Below are positions 16,916 to 25,615 of a DNA stretch of 64,000 nt, piece after piece. Position 1 is the stretch's first letter, and each line of letters begins with the position of its first letter. Source of the DNA: Klebsiella pneumoniae (lineage in GTDB: Bacteria; Pseudomonadota; Gammaproteobacteria; Pseudomonadales; UBA5518). A program made the position numbers and the translations under genes. Under the pieces are notes generated by a model. That model was not told where the DNA came from. It saw only the letters and a list, made by a program, of their open reading frames with translations, and searched no databases. The DNA is taken from positions 1 through 64,000 of the forward strand of contig CAMAXE010000005.1 of assembly GCA_945862145.1 (NCBI GenBank). The letters are read 5' to 3'.

Positions 16916-18712
16916 TCAGGCCGGCCGGGGCGCTCCAGGGTCCTGCCCGCGTGAGGGCTCGAAGCGCTTGCTGCGGCGGTACGGAAACGTATCGAAGATG
17001 TGCCCGTCACGGATGCGTTGCTGCAAGCCCTGCCAGTAACGGTAGCCGTAGAGATCAGCGTGCTGCGCTTCGAAGCCCGCTCGGGCAACCGGGTTGCCCG
17101 AGAAAAACAACCTGAACTCCTCCGGAAACACGTCGTTATCGGCCACCGTGTACCACGGGCGATCCGACATCAGGTCCTCTTCGTTCCGGGGCTCCGGGAT
17201 CGCCCGGAAGTTGCATTCGGTGAGGAGGCAGATCTCGTCGTAGTCATAGAACACGACACGCCCGTGCCGGGTCACCCCGAAATTCTTGAGTAGCATGTCG
17301 CCGGGGAAAATATTGGCAGCGGCCATCTGCTTGATCGCGCTGCCGTACTCGTCCATCGCATCACGCACCGCATCCGGGCCGGCCGTGGCGAGGTACAGGT
17401 TGAGCGGCTCCATCCGGCGCTCCACGTAGACGTGCCGGATGATGATCCATTTTTCGTCCATCCAGACCTTGGAGGGCGCTACGCGCAGCAGCTCGTCGAT
17501 CAGCTCCTGGCTGAAGCGATTGCGGTAGAAAATGAAATTGGAATACTCCTGCGTGTCGGCCATGCGGCCGGCGCGATCGGTGCGCGAGACCAGCCGGTAT
17601 TTCTCGCGGACGATTTCTTCAGTGACCTGCTTGGGCGGATCGAAGCGGTCCTTGATGACTTTGAACACCACACCGAAGGACGGCAGCGTGAACACCGTCA
17701 TCACCATGCCCTTGATGCCGGGCGCGATCACGTAGAGATCATCACTCTGCTTCATGTGGCGGATGATGTCGCGGTAGAACTCGGTCTTGCCGTGCTTGTT
17801 GAAACCCAGCGAGTTGTAGAGTTCGGCCGCGCCCTTCTGCGGCATCAGCGAGAGCAGGAAACGCACGTAGCGCGAGGGAACCGGCGCATCCACCATGAAG
17901 TATGTGCGCGTGAACGAAAACACGATGCTCGCATCGTCCGTATCGAACAACACGGTATCGACATAGATGCCGCCGGCTTCGTTGTTCAGGCAGGGCAGGA
18001 TGAGCGGTATCACCAGGTCGCCGGCGCTGATCCGCCCCACGATGTAGGCCGCCTTGTTGCGGTAGAACACCGACTCCAGCACGTCGATCCGCAGTTGCGT
18101 GTCGACAGCACCGATCCGGGGCAGCAGCTCCCCGCGCAGCGTGCACGCCACCCGGGCGATGTCGCGCTCACGATCCTCCCAGGAAGCCGCAAACTCGAAG
18201 TCATCGAACAGCCGGCCCAGCACCTCCTCCAGCCCCGGCGCATTGCCGTAGCGGACATAAATGCTGTATTCGGGCAGCGGCTTGCTGTCTAGCGGTCGCG
18301 AAGGCAGCACGAAGATATGGCGGTCGTGGATGTGCTCGTGCGCGTGGACCATGCAGAAAATCGAGTTGAAAAAGGTCTCGGCGATCTCGTAGTTCGCGTG
18401 GCTGCTGACCAGTTGCGCGTAGGTCGTGCGCGCCTCGCCCCAGAGCTCGAGATCGGAGAGTTCCTTGCTGCTCACGTCACTGGCCATTCGCGCGACACGA
18501 TTGGCCTTGTGCTTGTACAGATCCAGCCGCTCGATATTCGCGCCCTGCACAGACTGCCAGTTGGCCGTCTCGAAGCGCCGCTTGGCGCCCAGCGTGATGT
18601 TCTGGAACTCGGCGAAGTAGGACTCGAAACCATTCAGGATGGTGCGCGCAATTCTCCGGGCGGCAGCCGAGACAGGTGGCTCAGCGGGCGCGGCCGAAAA
18701 GGTATAGCTCAT
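16916..18712 (-). CDS. aceK: Isocitrate dehydrogenase kinase/phosphatase
   Basis: Bifunctional regulator that phosphorylates and dephosphorylates isocitrate dehydrogenase, steering carbon between the TCA cycle and the glyoxylate shunt. 598 residues, normal length. The ATP-binding loop with APGIKGMVM and FKVIKD lies near residues 325-355, the catalytic region DMLLKNFGVTRHGRVVFYDYDEI near 490-512. The C-terminus is Pro- and Arg-rich. Its gene ends against glcB (convergent, 2-base gap) and starts 14 bases after the TonB receptor region ends on the same strand, so it may be read through from that gene. Confidence 0.96.
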   Translation of the reverse strand: MSYTFSAAPAEPPVSAAARRIARTILNGFESYFAEFQNITLGAKRRFETANWQSVQGANIERLDLYKHKANRVARMASDVSSKELSDLELWGEARTTYAQLVSSHANYEIAETFFNSIFCMVHAHEHIHDRHIFVLPSRPLDSKPLPEYSIYVRYGNAPGLEEVLGRLFDDFEFAASWEDRERDIARVACTLRGELLPRIGAVDTQLRIDVLESVFYRNKAAYIVGRISAGDLVIPLILPCLNNEAGGIYVDTVLFDTDDASIVFSFTRTYFMVDAPVPSRYVRFLLSLMPQKGAAELYNSLGFNKHGKTEFYRDIIRHMKQSDDLYVIAPGIKGMVMTVFTLPSFGVVFKVIKDRFDPPKQVTEEIVREKYRLVSRTDRAGRMADTQEYSNFIFYRNRFSQELIDELLRVAPSKVWMDEKWIIIRHVYVERRMEPLNLYLATAGPDAVRDAMDEYGSAIKQMAAANIFPGDMLLKNFGVTRHGRVVFYDYDEICLLTECNFRAIPEPRNEEDLMSDRPWYTVADNDVFPEEFRLFFSGNPVARAGFEAQHADLYGYRYWQGLQQRIRDGHIFDTFPYRRSKRFEPSRGQDPGAPRPA

Positions 18713-18725
18713 GCGTTTTCTTGCC

Positions 18726-21305
18726 TCAGAACGCGTACTTCAGTTCGACGCCATAGAATTCCGGCGACGGCGGAGTGCCGTAGGTGGGCGAGCCGTCCCA
18801 GTAAGCGGTGCGCAGAGAATCCCCCAGCCCGCCGGGGCCCCCCGAGGACTTCGGACGCATCAGGTTCTGGGCGTACACCGCAGCCTCCCACTTGCCGTCC
18901 GCAGAGGCAAAGGCCGCGCGGGCGGTCATGTACTCATCATCGGCGTAGCTGGGGCAGCTCGAGAAAGGCGCCTCGCTGAGCGGCGGCCCGTCGGCCGACT
19001 GCCGGGTGACCTGGAGGATGCCATTGGTGTCCTCCGAGAGGTCATAGAGGTAACCCTCGGGGGATGCGTACTTGCATCCTGTGCTGGGGCTGCCCTTGCC
19101 GAAGCTGTAGTTCACACTGAGACTCAGCAGCCCGCTGCTCACGGGCAGATCGAGGTTGGCGAACAGGTTGTAGTTGGTGGGCGAGTTCGCAAAGGCCGCA
19201 CCCTTGCGATCACGGTCGATGCACACCCCGTTCACCACTTCCTTGTTGATGCTGCGCGTGTACTCGGCGTCGATCTTGCCGGAGTTGGCACCCACCGTGA
19301 GTCCCTCGACGATCATCCAGGTGACATCCAGCTCGTAGCCCGAGCCCTTCACGTCGTCCGAGCTGAACTCGTAGGCCCCGAGCCCGCCCGGGCGGCACTC
19401 GCCGGGGATGAACACCTGCCGCTGCAGGTTGTCGTAGGTGTACTCGTAAATAGCGCCGTTGATGCGCAGGCGGTTGTCGAAAAATGTCGACTTGATACCG
19501 GCCTCGTGGTTCTCGACCGTCTCGGCATCGAGCGGGCCCTCGTCGATGGTGGGCCCCGCGCTGTTGTAACCACCCGACTTGTAGCCGTTCGACCAGCTCG
19601 CGTAGAGCAGGATGTCCTCGGTGAGGTGCATGTCGAGCACCACGCGACTGGTCACCTCGTCCCAGGAGTGGTCCTGCCGGTACCAGCCGAGAGAGCCGTT
19701 CACCGGATCGTATTTACCGTTCGCATCCACCCGTGTTTCTTCCTGGAAGGCGATCGGCACGCCGTAGGGATTGAACTGGATAAAACGCCCGAACTCTTTC
19801 TCGTCCTTGGTGTAACGCAGGCCGCCCGTGAGGGTGAACATATCTGAAATGTCGTAGGAGAGATCGCCGAACGCTGCATAGGAGCGATACTCGCCGTCGA
19901 TCTTGAACGAATCGAGCCAGTAGTCGACCTGCTGCACCAGCTCACGCCCCGAGAGGCTGTTCGGAGCGAGTCCGCGGAAGGGCGAGAGCACGCTGTTCTT
20001 GAAGAAATCGAGACCCGCACCGGGGTACAGGACGTTGGAGTCGAGGCCGCCGATATCGGCAATGAACTGCGGCACGGTAAGCCCGCCGAGCACGCCTTCG
20101 TCGTAGGGAATGCCCAGCAGCGGTGCGATCTGCAGATCCCAGATCAACTGGTCTGCGGTCTGCGGGCCGATGAACACGCCGCCCTCCTGCTTGGCGCTCT
20201 CCCAGAAATAGCTGCCGCCCACGGTCCACTGCAAGCGCGATTCGCCGGTGGACTCGAAGCGCACCTCCTGGCTGAGCATTTCGTTGTCTTCGTCGTTCAG
20301 GTCCTCGAAGTAGTAGCGCTTCTCGGCCGAACCATCCTTGTCGCGGCGGTTGTAGGAATTGAAGCTCCGGTACGCGGTAATGGACGTGAACTCCGATTTC
20401 CCGAGATCCCACTCGACATGCACGGAGCTGCCAAAGAGCTCGCGGCTCTCGTCGGGCACCCCATCGCTCTGCATCTTGCGGTAGTTCGGGCCCTTGTGGC
20501 GCGGCCCCAGCGAGGCGCTTGAATCGGGGGCGGAGGTCTGGTCAATGTCGTCGTACTCCACGCGGAAGATCACGTCCAGATCCTCGCGCGGCAGCCAGCG
20601 CAGCGCGGCATTGACCGACCAGTTTTTCTCGTCGGCGCGGTCAGGACCATTACCGGTGTCTTCGATCCACCCGTCACGCTCGTTGCTGACGGCGCCCATC
20701 CGCAGGAAAAGGTTGCTCGCAAGCGGCAGGTTGTACACGCCCTCGAGCTGCAGCTTGTTGTAATTGCCGATGGTGGCCTTGACCCAGCCTTCTTCCTCCG
20801 CCACCGGCTTGTGAGTGATGACCTGGATCGCGCCCGCGGCCGCGTTGCGCCCGAAGAGCGTTCCCTGGGGGCCGTTCAGCACCTCCACCCGCTCGACATC
20901 ATTGAAAGCCACGCGCGAGGCGCCGGAGCGACCGACGTAAACACCATCGATATAGACACCGACCGCAGGCTCCAGGCCAACGCCGAAATCCCCGGTGCCG
21001 ATGCCGCGGATGCGATAACCCGGCTGGGTGACCTGGCCGTCGTCGATCTCGAGGTTCGGGGTGAACTCGTCGATATCGCCGATGCTGTTGGCGATGAAAT
21101 TGTCGAGGGTTTTCTCGCCATAGGCCATGAGCGAGATCGGTACATCCTGCAGCGCTTCGCTGCGTTTCTGGGCGGTGACGATGATCTCCTCCAGCCCCGC
21201 CGATGGCGCGGGCGGTTTCTCGACTGCCAGGGCGGTGGCGGAAAGCAGCAGGGGCAAGGTGATCATCAGGGCGTTCCGGCCACGGCCGACTTGCGAGGGA
21301 TTCAT
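18726..21305 (-). CDS. TonB-dependent outer membrane receptor
   Basis: 859 residues: signal peptide (about 1-28), a TonB box region (LEEIIVTAQKR) near residue 40, a plug domain with RVEVLNGPQGTLFGRNAAAGAI, and a 22-strand beta-barrel ending in a C-terminal aromatic residue (GVELKYAF). This form is typical of the large receptor families of Halieaceae and sphingomonads, which import siderophores, vitamins or hydrophobic carbon sources. It is divergent from the class II aldolase gene (107 bases between). No ferric-siderophore or cobalamin gene lies nearby, so the ligand is unknown; organic carbon is as likely as iron. Confidence 0.93.
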   Translation of the reverse strand: MNPSQVGRGRNALMITLPLLLSATALAVEKPPAPSAGLEEIIVTAQKRSEALQDVPISLMAYGEKTLDNFIANSIGDIDEFTPNLEIDDGQVTQPGYRIRGIGTGDFGVGLEPAVGVYIDGVYVGRSGASRVAFNDVERVEVLNGPQGTLFGRNAAAGAIQVITHKPVAEEEGWVKATIGNYNKLQLEGVYNLPLASNLFLRMGAVSNERDGWIEDTGNGPDRADEKNWSVNAALRWLPREDLDVIFRVEYDDIDQTSAPDSSASLGPRHKGPNYRKMQSDGVPDESRELFGSSVHVEWDLGKSEFTSITAYRSFNSYNRRDKDGSAEKRYYFEDLNDEDNEMLSQEVRFESTGESRLQWTVGGSYFWESAKQEGGVFIGPQTADQLIWDLQIAPLLGIPYDEGVLGGLTVPQFIADIGGLDSNVLYPGAGLDFFKNSVLSPFRGLAPNSLSGRELVQQVDYWLDSFKIDGEYRSYAAFGDLSYDISDMFTLTGGLRYTKDEKEFGRFIQFNPYGVPIAFQEETRVDANGKYDPVNGSLGWYRQDHSWDEVTSRVVLDMHLTEDILLYASWSNGYKSGGYNSAGPTIDEGPLDAETVENHEAGIKSTFFDNRLRINGAIYEYTYDNLQRQVFIPGECRPGGLGAYEFSSDDVKGSGYELDVTWMIVEGLTVGANSGKIDAEYTRSINKEVVNGVCIDRDRKGAAFANSPTNYNLFANLDLPVSSGLLSLSVNYSFGKGSPSTGCKYASPEGYLYDLSEDTNGILQVTRQSADGPPLSEAPFSSCPSYADDEYMTARAAFASADGKWEAAVYAQNLMRPKSSGGPGGLGDSLRTAYWDGSPTYGTPPSPEFYGVELKYAF

Positions 21306-21412
21306 GGAGGCTTCACCAGGCTGGTTATTGTTTTGTCCGGCAGCCCAGAAAAGCCGCCGCTATTTGCCGCGATGGTAGCATCGCCCCGGGATCACGGTAA
21401 GCGGGCACGGAC

Positions 21413-22078
21413 ATGAGCAACACACCCCACCTCGAGGCCTCGCCCATGGAGCTTGCCGGCTGCATGCGGCGCATCGCTGCAACCGGTCTTTCCGCAGGCA
21501 CCTCGGGTAATGCATCGGTGCGAACGTCCACTGGCATGTGCATCACGCCGAGCGGTGTGGAGCCGGCGCTGCTGCACGCGGACAGCGGCGTCTCCATGCG
21601 GCTCGATGGCAGCGTGCTGGAGGGATCGCTGGAGCCCTCGAGCGAGTGGCGCATGCACGCAGCCATCTACGCGGCCCGCCCGGATGCGGGCGCCATCGTG
21701 CATTGCCATTCGCGCTATGCAACGGCGCTCGCCTGCTGCGGCAGAGGGATCCCCGCGTTCCACTACATGGTGGCGGTGGCCGGTGGCGATTCCATCCGCT
21801 GCTCGCCCTATGCCATGTTCGGCTCGGCAGAACTCGCCGCGCTGGCGCTAACCGCGCTGGAAGATCGCCGGGCCTGCCTGCTCGGCAACCACGGGCAGAT
21901 TGCACTGGGGAGCACGCTAGGCGCGGCACTTGCCCTTGCAACGGAGGTAGAGGAACTCGCAGCGCAGTACATCACTGCGCTCTCGGTGGGCGAGCCGTTG
22001 CTGCTGGACCAGGCCCGCATGCGCGCCGTGATCGAGCGTTTCGGCACCTACGGCCAGCCCCGGCTCGGATCGGGCTGA
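21413..22078 (+). CDS. Class II aldolase/adducin family protein (fuculose-phosphate aldolase-like)
   Basis: 221 residues. Zn-dependent class II aldolase fold: the phosphate-binding start GTSGNASVR (residues 29-37), TPSG (45-48), the metal ligands H97-x-H99 in IVHCHSRYA, and the third His in LLGNHGQIALG near residue 165. Such enzymes cleave sugar phosphates or decarboxylate small keto acids, or act in methionine salvage. No other sugar-pathway gene is adjacent, so the reaction remains open. It starts at ATG 21413, divergent from the TonB receptor. Confidence 0.88.
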   Translation: MSNTPHLEASPMELAGCMRRIAATGLSAGTSGNASVRTSTGMCITPSGVEPALLHADSGVSMRLDGSVLEGSLEPSSEWRMHAAIYAARPDAGAIVHCHSRYATALACCGRGIPAFHYMVAVAGGDSIRCSPYAMFGSAELAALALTALEDRRACLLGNHGQIALGSTLGAALALATEVEELAAQYITALSVGEPLLLDQARMRAVIERFGTYGQPRLGSG

Positions 22079-22106
22079 AGCCCCGGGGGCCGGTCGGTTC
22101 GCAGGC

Positions 22107-23603
22107 TCAGCGCGTGAGCGCGAGCATGTACTTCGCTACCTCGAAGCGGGTCTGGGGATCGAGGTAATCCTGGGGCGGCATCTCGGGAAAATCGGGGCGC
22201 TTCCTGACCGGTTTGGCGATGTAATCAGCGAGCCCCTGAGGGTCATCGAAATACAGCGCCTGAATGGCCTGCACCGGCGGCCCGATCAGGCGACCGTTGT
22301 AGATATGGCATCCCGAGCAGACCCCCAGATACGCCACCTTGCCACGCTCGGCGAGCTCGATAGTGCGCGGCGGCACGGGCGGCAACAGATAGGTGACGCG
22401 CTCAGCCGTATCACTGAAGCCGCACTCCGCAAAATCGCCGACACCTGCCGCTACATAACGCTCGCGCTCCCGGATGCAGCTACCCGGGCTCGGCCCCACC
22501 CGCGCGATGTCGACATCGCCACCCTTGAGCTCGCTCAGCAGCAGCGCCTTCACCTCGGGGATGGTGTCGTAGCCGTTGTGGAGCATCACGTTGTCGAGGA
22601 TGACCACCCGATCCGAGTTGGGATCAGACTCGGGATCAGCCGTGATGTTGGCGGCATGCGCATGGTCGACGATCAGCACACCAATCGTCTTGTTGTCACT
22701 GATGATATTGCCCTCGATCACCACGTCATCGGCGGCCATGACGAGGATGCCGGTGCCCGAGGGGATCCCGGCAACTGTCGAGCCGGGTGCGGCGAAATTC
22801 ACATGGTTGTTGCGCAGCACGAAGTTGTGGCGGAACACCACGTCAACGGTGGTTTTGATCGGCAGCCCCGGCGTGATGAACGCCAGCAGCCCGCCGGCAT
22901 TGTCGTGGACGTAGTTGTTCTCGACGATGGCGTGGCGGCTGTTCTCGATCTCGATGCCCGCCACACTGTCAAAAACCTCGTTGTGGGCGACGTGAATGTT
23001 GTCGCTCATGCCCACATAGATCGCCGCATCGGCAATGCCGGAGATCACGTTGTATTCGACGATGCCGTTCTGCCCGAGCTGCGGGAAGATGCCGTAAACA
23101 CCGGTGCCCACCACCACGTTGTTACGGATCTCGAAGTTGTTGCCCGCCTGTCCCATGATGCCGTTGCCCTTGTAGGCGCGCAGCTCCAGGTTCTCGACCA
23201 CCACGTTGTTGCCCGAATAAAGGATCGCGTCGTTCAAGGTGCCGCCGCCGTCTAACACCGGGCGCTTGCCCGCCTCGATCACGCCGACCAGACGGATGTT
23301 GTCCTTGTCGATATAAACGCTTTCCCGGTAGGTGCCGGGCATGATGCGGATGGTGGTGCCGGGCTGGGCAGCGCCCACAGCGGCCTGAATGGAGTCGCCC
23401 TCCTCGACCGTCACCACATGCGGACCGGCCGGGCCTGCGACCGAGCGTATGGGCTTTGACACGGTCGCCACGGAACCTGCTACCGCGGAGGCAGCGGCTC
23501 GCGGCATGACCACCACGGCCGCGCCAGCATCACGCTCCATATGGCGTCCAGCTGCAAATCCCACTGCCGCCAGCAGCAGTCCGACAAGCAAGGTCCTGAT
23601 CAT
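22107..23603 (-). CDS. Right-handed parallel beta-helix protein fused to a cytochrome c domain
   Basis: 498 residues. An N-terminal anchor or uncleaved signal (IRTLLVGLLLAAVGFAAG, residues 2-19) precedes a low-complexity linker, then a long series of beta-helix rungs from about residue 68 (IQAAVGAAQPGTTIRIMPGTY) to 390, rich in NNxVxxN turns as in NosD and pectate-lyase-like proteins. A compact cytochrome c domain ends the protein: CSGCH at 429-433 and a likely axial Met in PEMPPQDYL. The ATG overlaps the stop of the peroxidase gene upstream (ATGA). It is probably periplasmic or outer surface. This two-part design resembles a known pair of marine proteobacterial families in which a beta-helix protein is linked to a cytochrome-like domain; no function is established to my knowledge. 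Confidence 0.85.
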   Translation of the reverse strand: MIRTLLVGLLLAAVGFAAGRHMERDAGAAVVVMPRAAASAVAGSVATVSKPIRSVAGPAGPHVVTVEEGDSIQAAVGAAQPGTTIRIMPGTYRESVYIDKDNIRLVGVIEAGKRPVLDGGGTLNDAILYSGNNVVVENLELRAYKGNGIMGQAGNNFEIRNNVVVGTGVYGIFPQLGQNGIVEYNVISGIADAAIYVGMSDNIHVAHNEVFDSVAGIEIENSRHAIVENNYVHDNAGGLLAFITPGLPIKTTVDVVFRHNFVLRNNHVNFAAPGSTVAGIPSGTGILVMAADDVVIEGNIISDNKTIGVLIVDHAHAANITADPESDPNSDRVVILDNVMLHNGYDTIPEVKALLLSELKGGDVDIARVGPSPGSCIRERERYVAAGVGDFAECGFSDTAERVTYLLPPVPPRTIELAERGKVAYLGVCSGCHIYNGRLIGPPVQAIQALYFDDPQGLADYIAKPVRKRPDFPEMPPQDYLDPQTRFEVAKYMLALTR

Positions 23604-24811
23604 GTGCGACTTCCTTTTGTTGTTTGCGCCGGGCCGGCCACCGCGCCCCCGGATATTGCGCGCCTGCCGAAGGGTGGCAGCCCCGAGGGGAGCCGCTCCG
23701 GCACCTGCGGCATGAAACTTTCGTCGGTCAGGGTCTGCAGGAAGTCGACCAGCCGGTCGAGCTCCTGATCCGAAAGCCGCGGCTCCCAGATGTGCCAGTG
23801 CAGGTACATCTCGACCCCCGGCGGCACGGCATGTCCGCGCCCGCCCGTGTAAAAGGCCACGGCCTCACGCAGCGTCGCGAAGCGGCCGGAATGCATGTAC
23901 GGCGCAGTGAGCGCGATATTGCGCAGCGTCGGGACCTTGAACCCACCCTTCAACTTCGCGGCATTGAACGTTTTCTCGGCACCCACGTCCAGCGCGCGCC
24001 CCGTGGGCTCGGGGCTGCCGATCACCGCGACCTGCTGGTTGGTGAACAGGGGTGGCGTGTGGCATTCGGCACAGCGGGCCACGAAGGAGCGAAACACGTT
24101 CAGGCCTTCGATTTCCTGCGCGCTGAGTGCCTGCGGATAACCAAGCGCATAGCGGTCATAGCGGCTGTTCAGCGAGATGAGCGAGGACTGGAAAGCCGCG
24201 ATCGCCCGGTAGATCGACGGGAGCGTGACACCACCCGTCTCTGCGGGAAAAGCCTCGTCGAACAACCGCCGGTACTGCGCATTGGCGTTCAGGTCAACGA
24301 CCAGTTTTGCCGGCGTGTTGGCCATCTCCACAGCGGAAAAAAGTGGCCCCTGCATCTGCTCCTCGAGGCTCCGCGCGCTCGCATCCCACTGCAGGCGCTT
24401 GAGGAAACCCACATTCCACAGCGTGGGTGCGGCACGGCCGACATCTTCGCCCGCAGGCCCTACGGCGCGCGCACGGCCGTCGCTGAAACCGAGTTCGGGA
24501 TCGTGGCAAGTGGCGCATGAGGTACGCCGGTCGGCAGACAGCAGCGGGTCGAAGAAAAGGTAACGCCCGAGATCCATCTGCTGCGGCGTGAAGCCCTCGC
24601 GATGGGGCGGCAGGTGGGTAGTAGTTCCACCGACGCCGGCGTCCTGCAGCGAACCGTAAACCTGATAGCGATTGCGCAGCGCGCAGACGCCCTCGGGCAG
24701 TAACTCGAAGCTGGGCGGACAGTACTCGCGCAGCGTGATCGGCGGGTCTGCGGCGGCGGCGCCGGAGGCCGTCGCCAGCACCACACCGAGCAGGAGCGCG
24801 CAGAGTCTCAT
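23600..24811 (-). CDS. Di-haem cytochrome c peroxidase/MauG family protein
   Basis: 403 residues with a signal peptide (1-21, AAAAD) and the CcpA/MauG fold: first haem CATCH (99-103) in RRTSCATCHDPELGFSDG, second haem CAECH (247-251) after NVFRSFVARCAECHTPP, and the C-terminal block APYMHSGRFATLREAV. The start ATG overlaps the stop of the c4-like gene (24811-24808). Family members reduce peroxide or, in MauG, carry out oxidative protein modification such as TTQ formation. Here it lies between two other c-type cytochrome genes, which would supply electrons. Whether it serves the amine dehydrogenase 14 kb away is not shown by the sequence. Confidence 0.9.
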   Translation of the reverse strand: MRLCALLLGVVLATASGAAAADPPITLREYCPPSFELLPEGVCALRNRYQVYGSLQDAGVGGTTTHLPPHREGFTPQQMDLGRYLFFDPLLSADRRTSCATCHDPELGFSDGRARAVGPAGEDVGRAAPTLWNVGFLKRLQWDASARSLEEQMQGPLFSAVEMANTPAKLVVDLNANAQYRRLFDEAFPAETGGVTLPSIYRAIAAFQSSLISLNSRYDRYALGYPQALSAQEIEGLNVFRSFVARCAECHTPPLFTNQQVAVIGSPEPTGRALDVGAEKTFNAAKLKGGFKVPTLRNIALTAPYMHSGRFATLREAVAFYTGGRGHAVPPGVEMYLHWHIWEPRLSDQELDRLVDFLQTLTDESFMPQVPERLPSGLPPFGRRAISGGAVAGPAQTTKGSRT

Positions 24812-25437
24812 TGCGCACCCCGAGGCTGCGCGCGCAGCCAGGACAATACCGCGTCGAGTTCCGCACCGGTGTCGATGGTCTTCGCCATCATTGCCATCTG
24901 GCGCCCGTAGCGGTCCGCGGGATGCGCGCCACGCCGCCCCTCGCGAAACGCCAGAAATTGCCGCCGCAGGTAAGCTCTGTCGAGGCCCGTGAGCCGCGGC
25001 GCGTTCAAGGCCGGATAGCCTTCTCCCGTCACGCCATGGCAGGCCGCGCATTTTCCCTGCCAGAGATTGTTGCCCTCGCGCAGATCGCCCGCCACGGCTG
25101 CGCTGAGCGCAGGCCGCGGCAGGGACGCCATCCAGGCCGCGAGCTCCGCCACATCGCCATCGGTCGCGATGGCCATTGCCATGCCCCGCATCTGCACGGC
25201 GGATGCCTCGGCGCCATCACCGCCACGCACACCGGCGCGAAAATTACGCAGCTGACGCTCGAGATACGCGGCGTCCTGACCGGCAAGCGCCGGTGCCTGC
25301 AGCGCTGCATTGCCGGTGGCCGCGGCGCCGTGACAGGCGACACAGGCAGCGAAGAGTGCATGGCCGCGCGCCGCGGCATCTGCGCGCGCCACCAGGACCA
25401 GCAGCAGGGCAAGCGGCAGCAAGAACCGGTGTGTCAT
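24808..25437 (-). CDS. Di-haem cytochrome c (c4-like)
   Basis: 209 residues with signal peptide (1-22) and two cytochrome c domains: CVACH (32-36) and CAACH (130-134). Axial methionines are probably in MRGMAMAI and MAMMAK-type segments of each domain. The arrangement matches cytochrome c4, a two-domain electron carrier. ATG at 25437 was preferred because the signal peptide begins there. It is the first gene of the three-gene cytochrome operon (c4-like, peroxidase, beta-helix cytochrome), with 4-base overlaps at both junctions, and 178 bases separate it from the divergent phosphotransferase gene. Confidence 0.88.
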   Translation of the reverse strand: MTHRFLLPLALLLVLVARADAAARGHALFAACVACHGAAATGNAALQAPALAGQDAAYLERQLRNFRAGVRGGDGAEASAVQMRGMAMAIATDGDVAELAAWMASLPRPALSAAVAGDLREGNNLWQGKCAACHGVTGEGYPALNAPRLTGLDRAYLRRQFLAFREGRRGAHPADRYGRQMAMMAKTIDTGAELDAVLSWLRAQPRGAQ

Positions 25438-25615
25438 GGCGGGTGTTCCCGAGATAGTGCAGGCGTGCGACGCGCGCTGGAGGCGATAGTACATGTGCCC
25501 GCGTCACCGCACCGCGAGGCGCATTACGAAGTGTCCGGAATGCCCGCTGTGCAGCTGCCCGGCGCTATGCTTGGCCGGATTGCAGCTGCCTTCGCCACTG
25601 GAGGATTTCCGCGCC

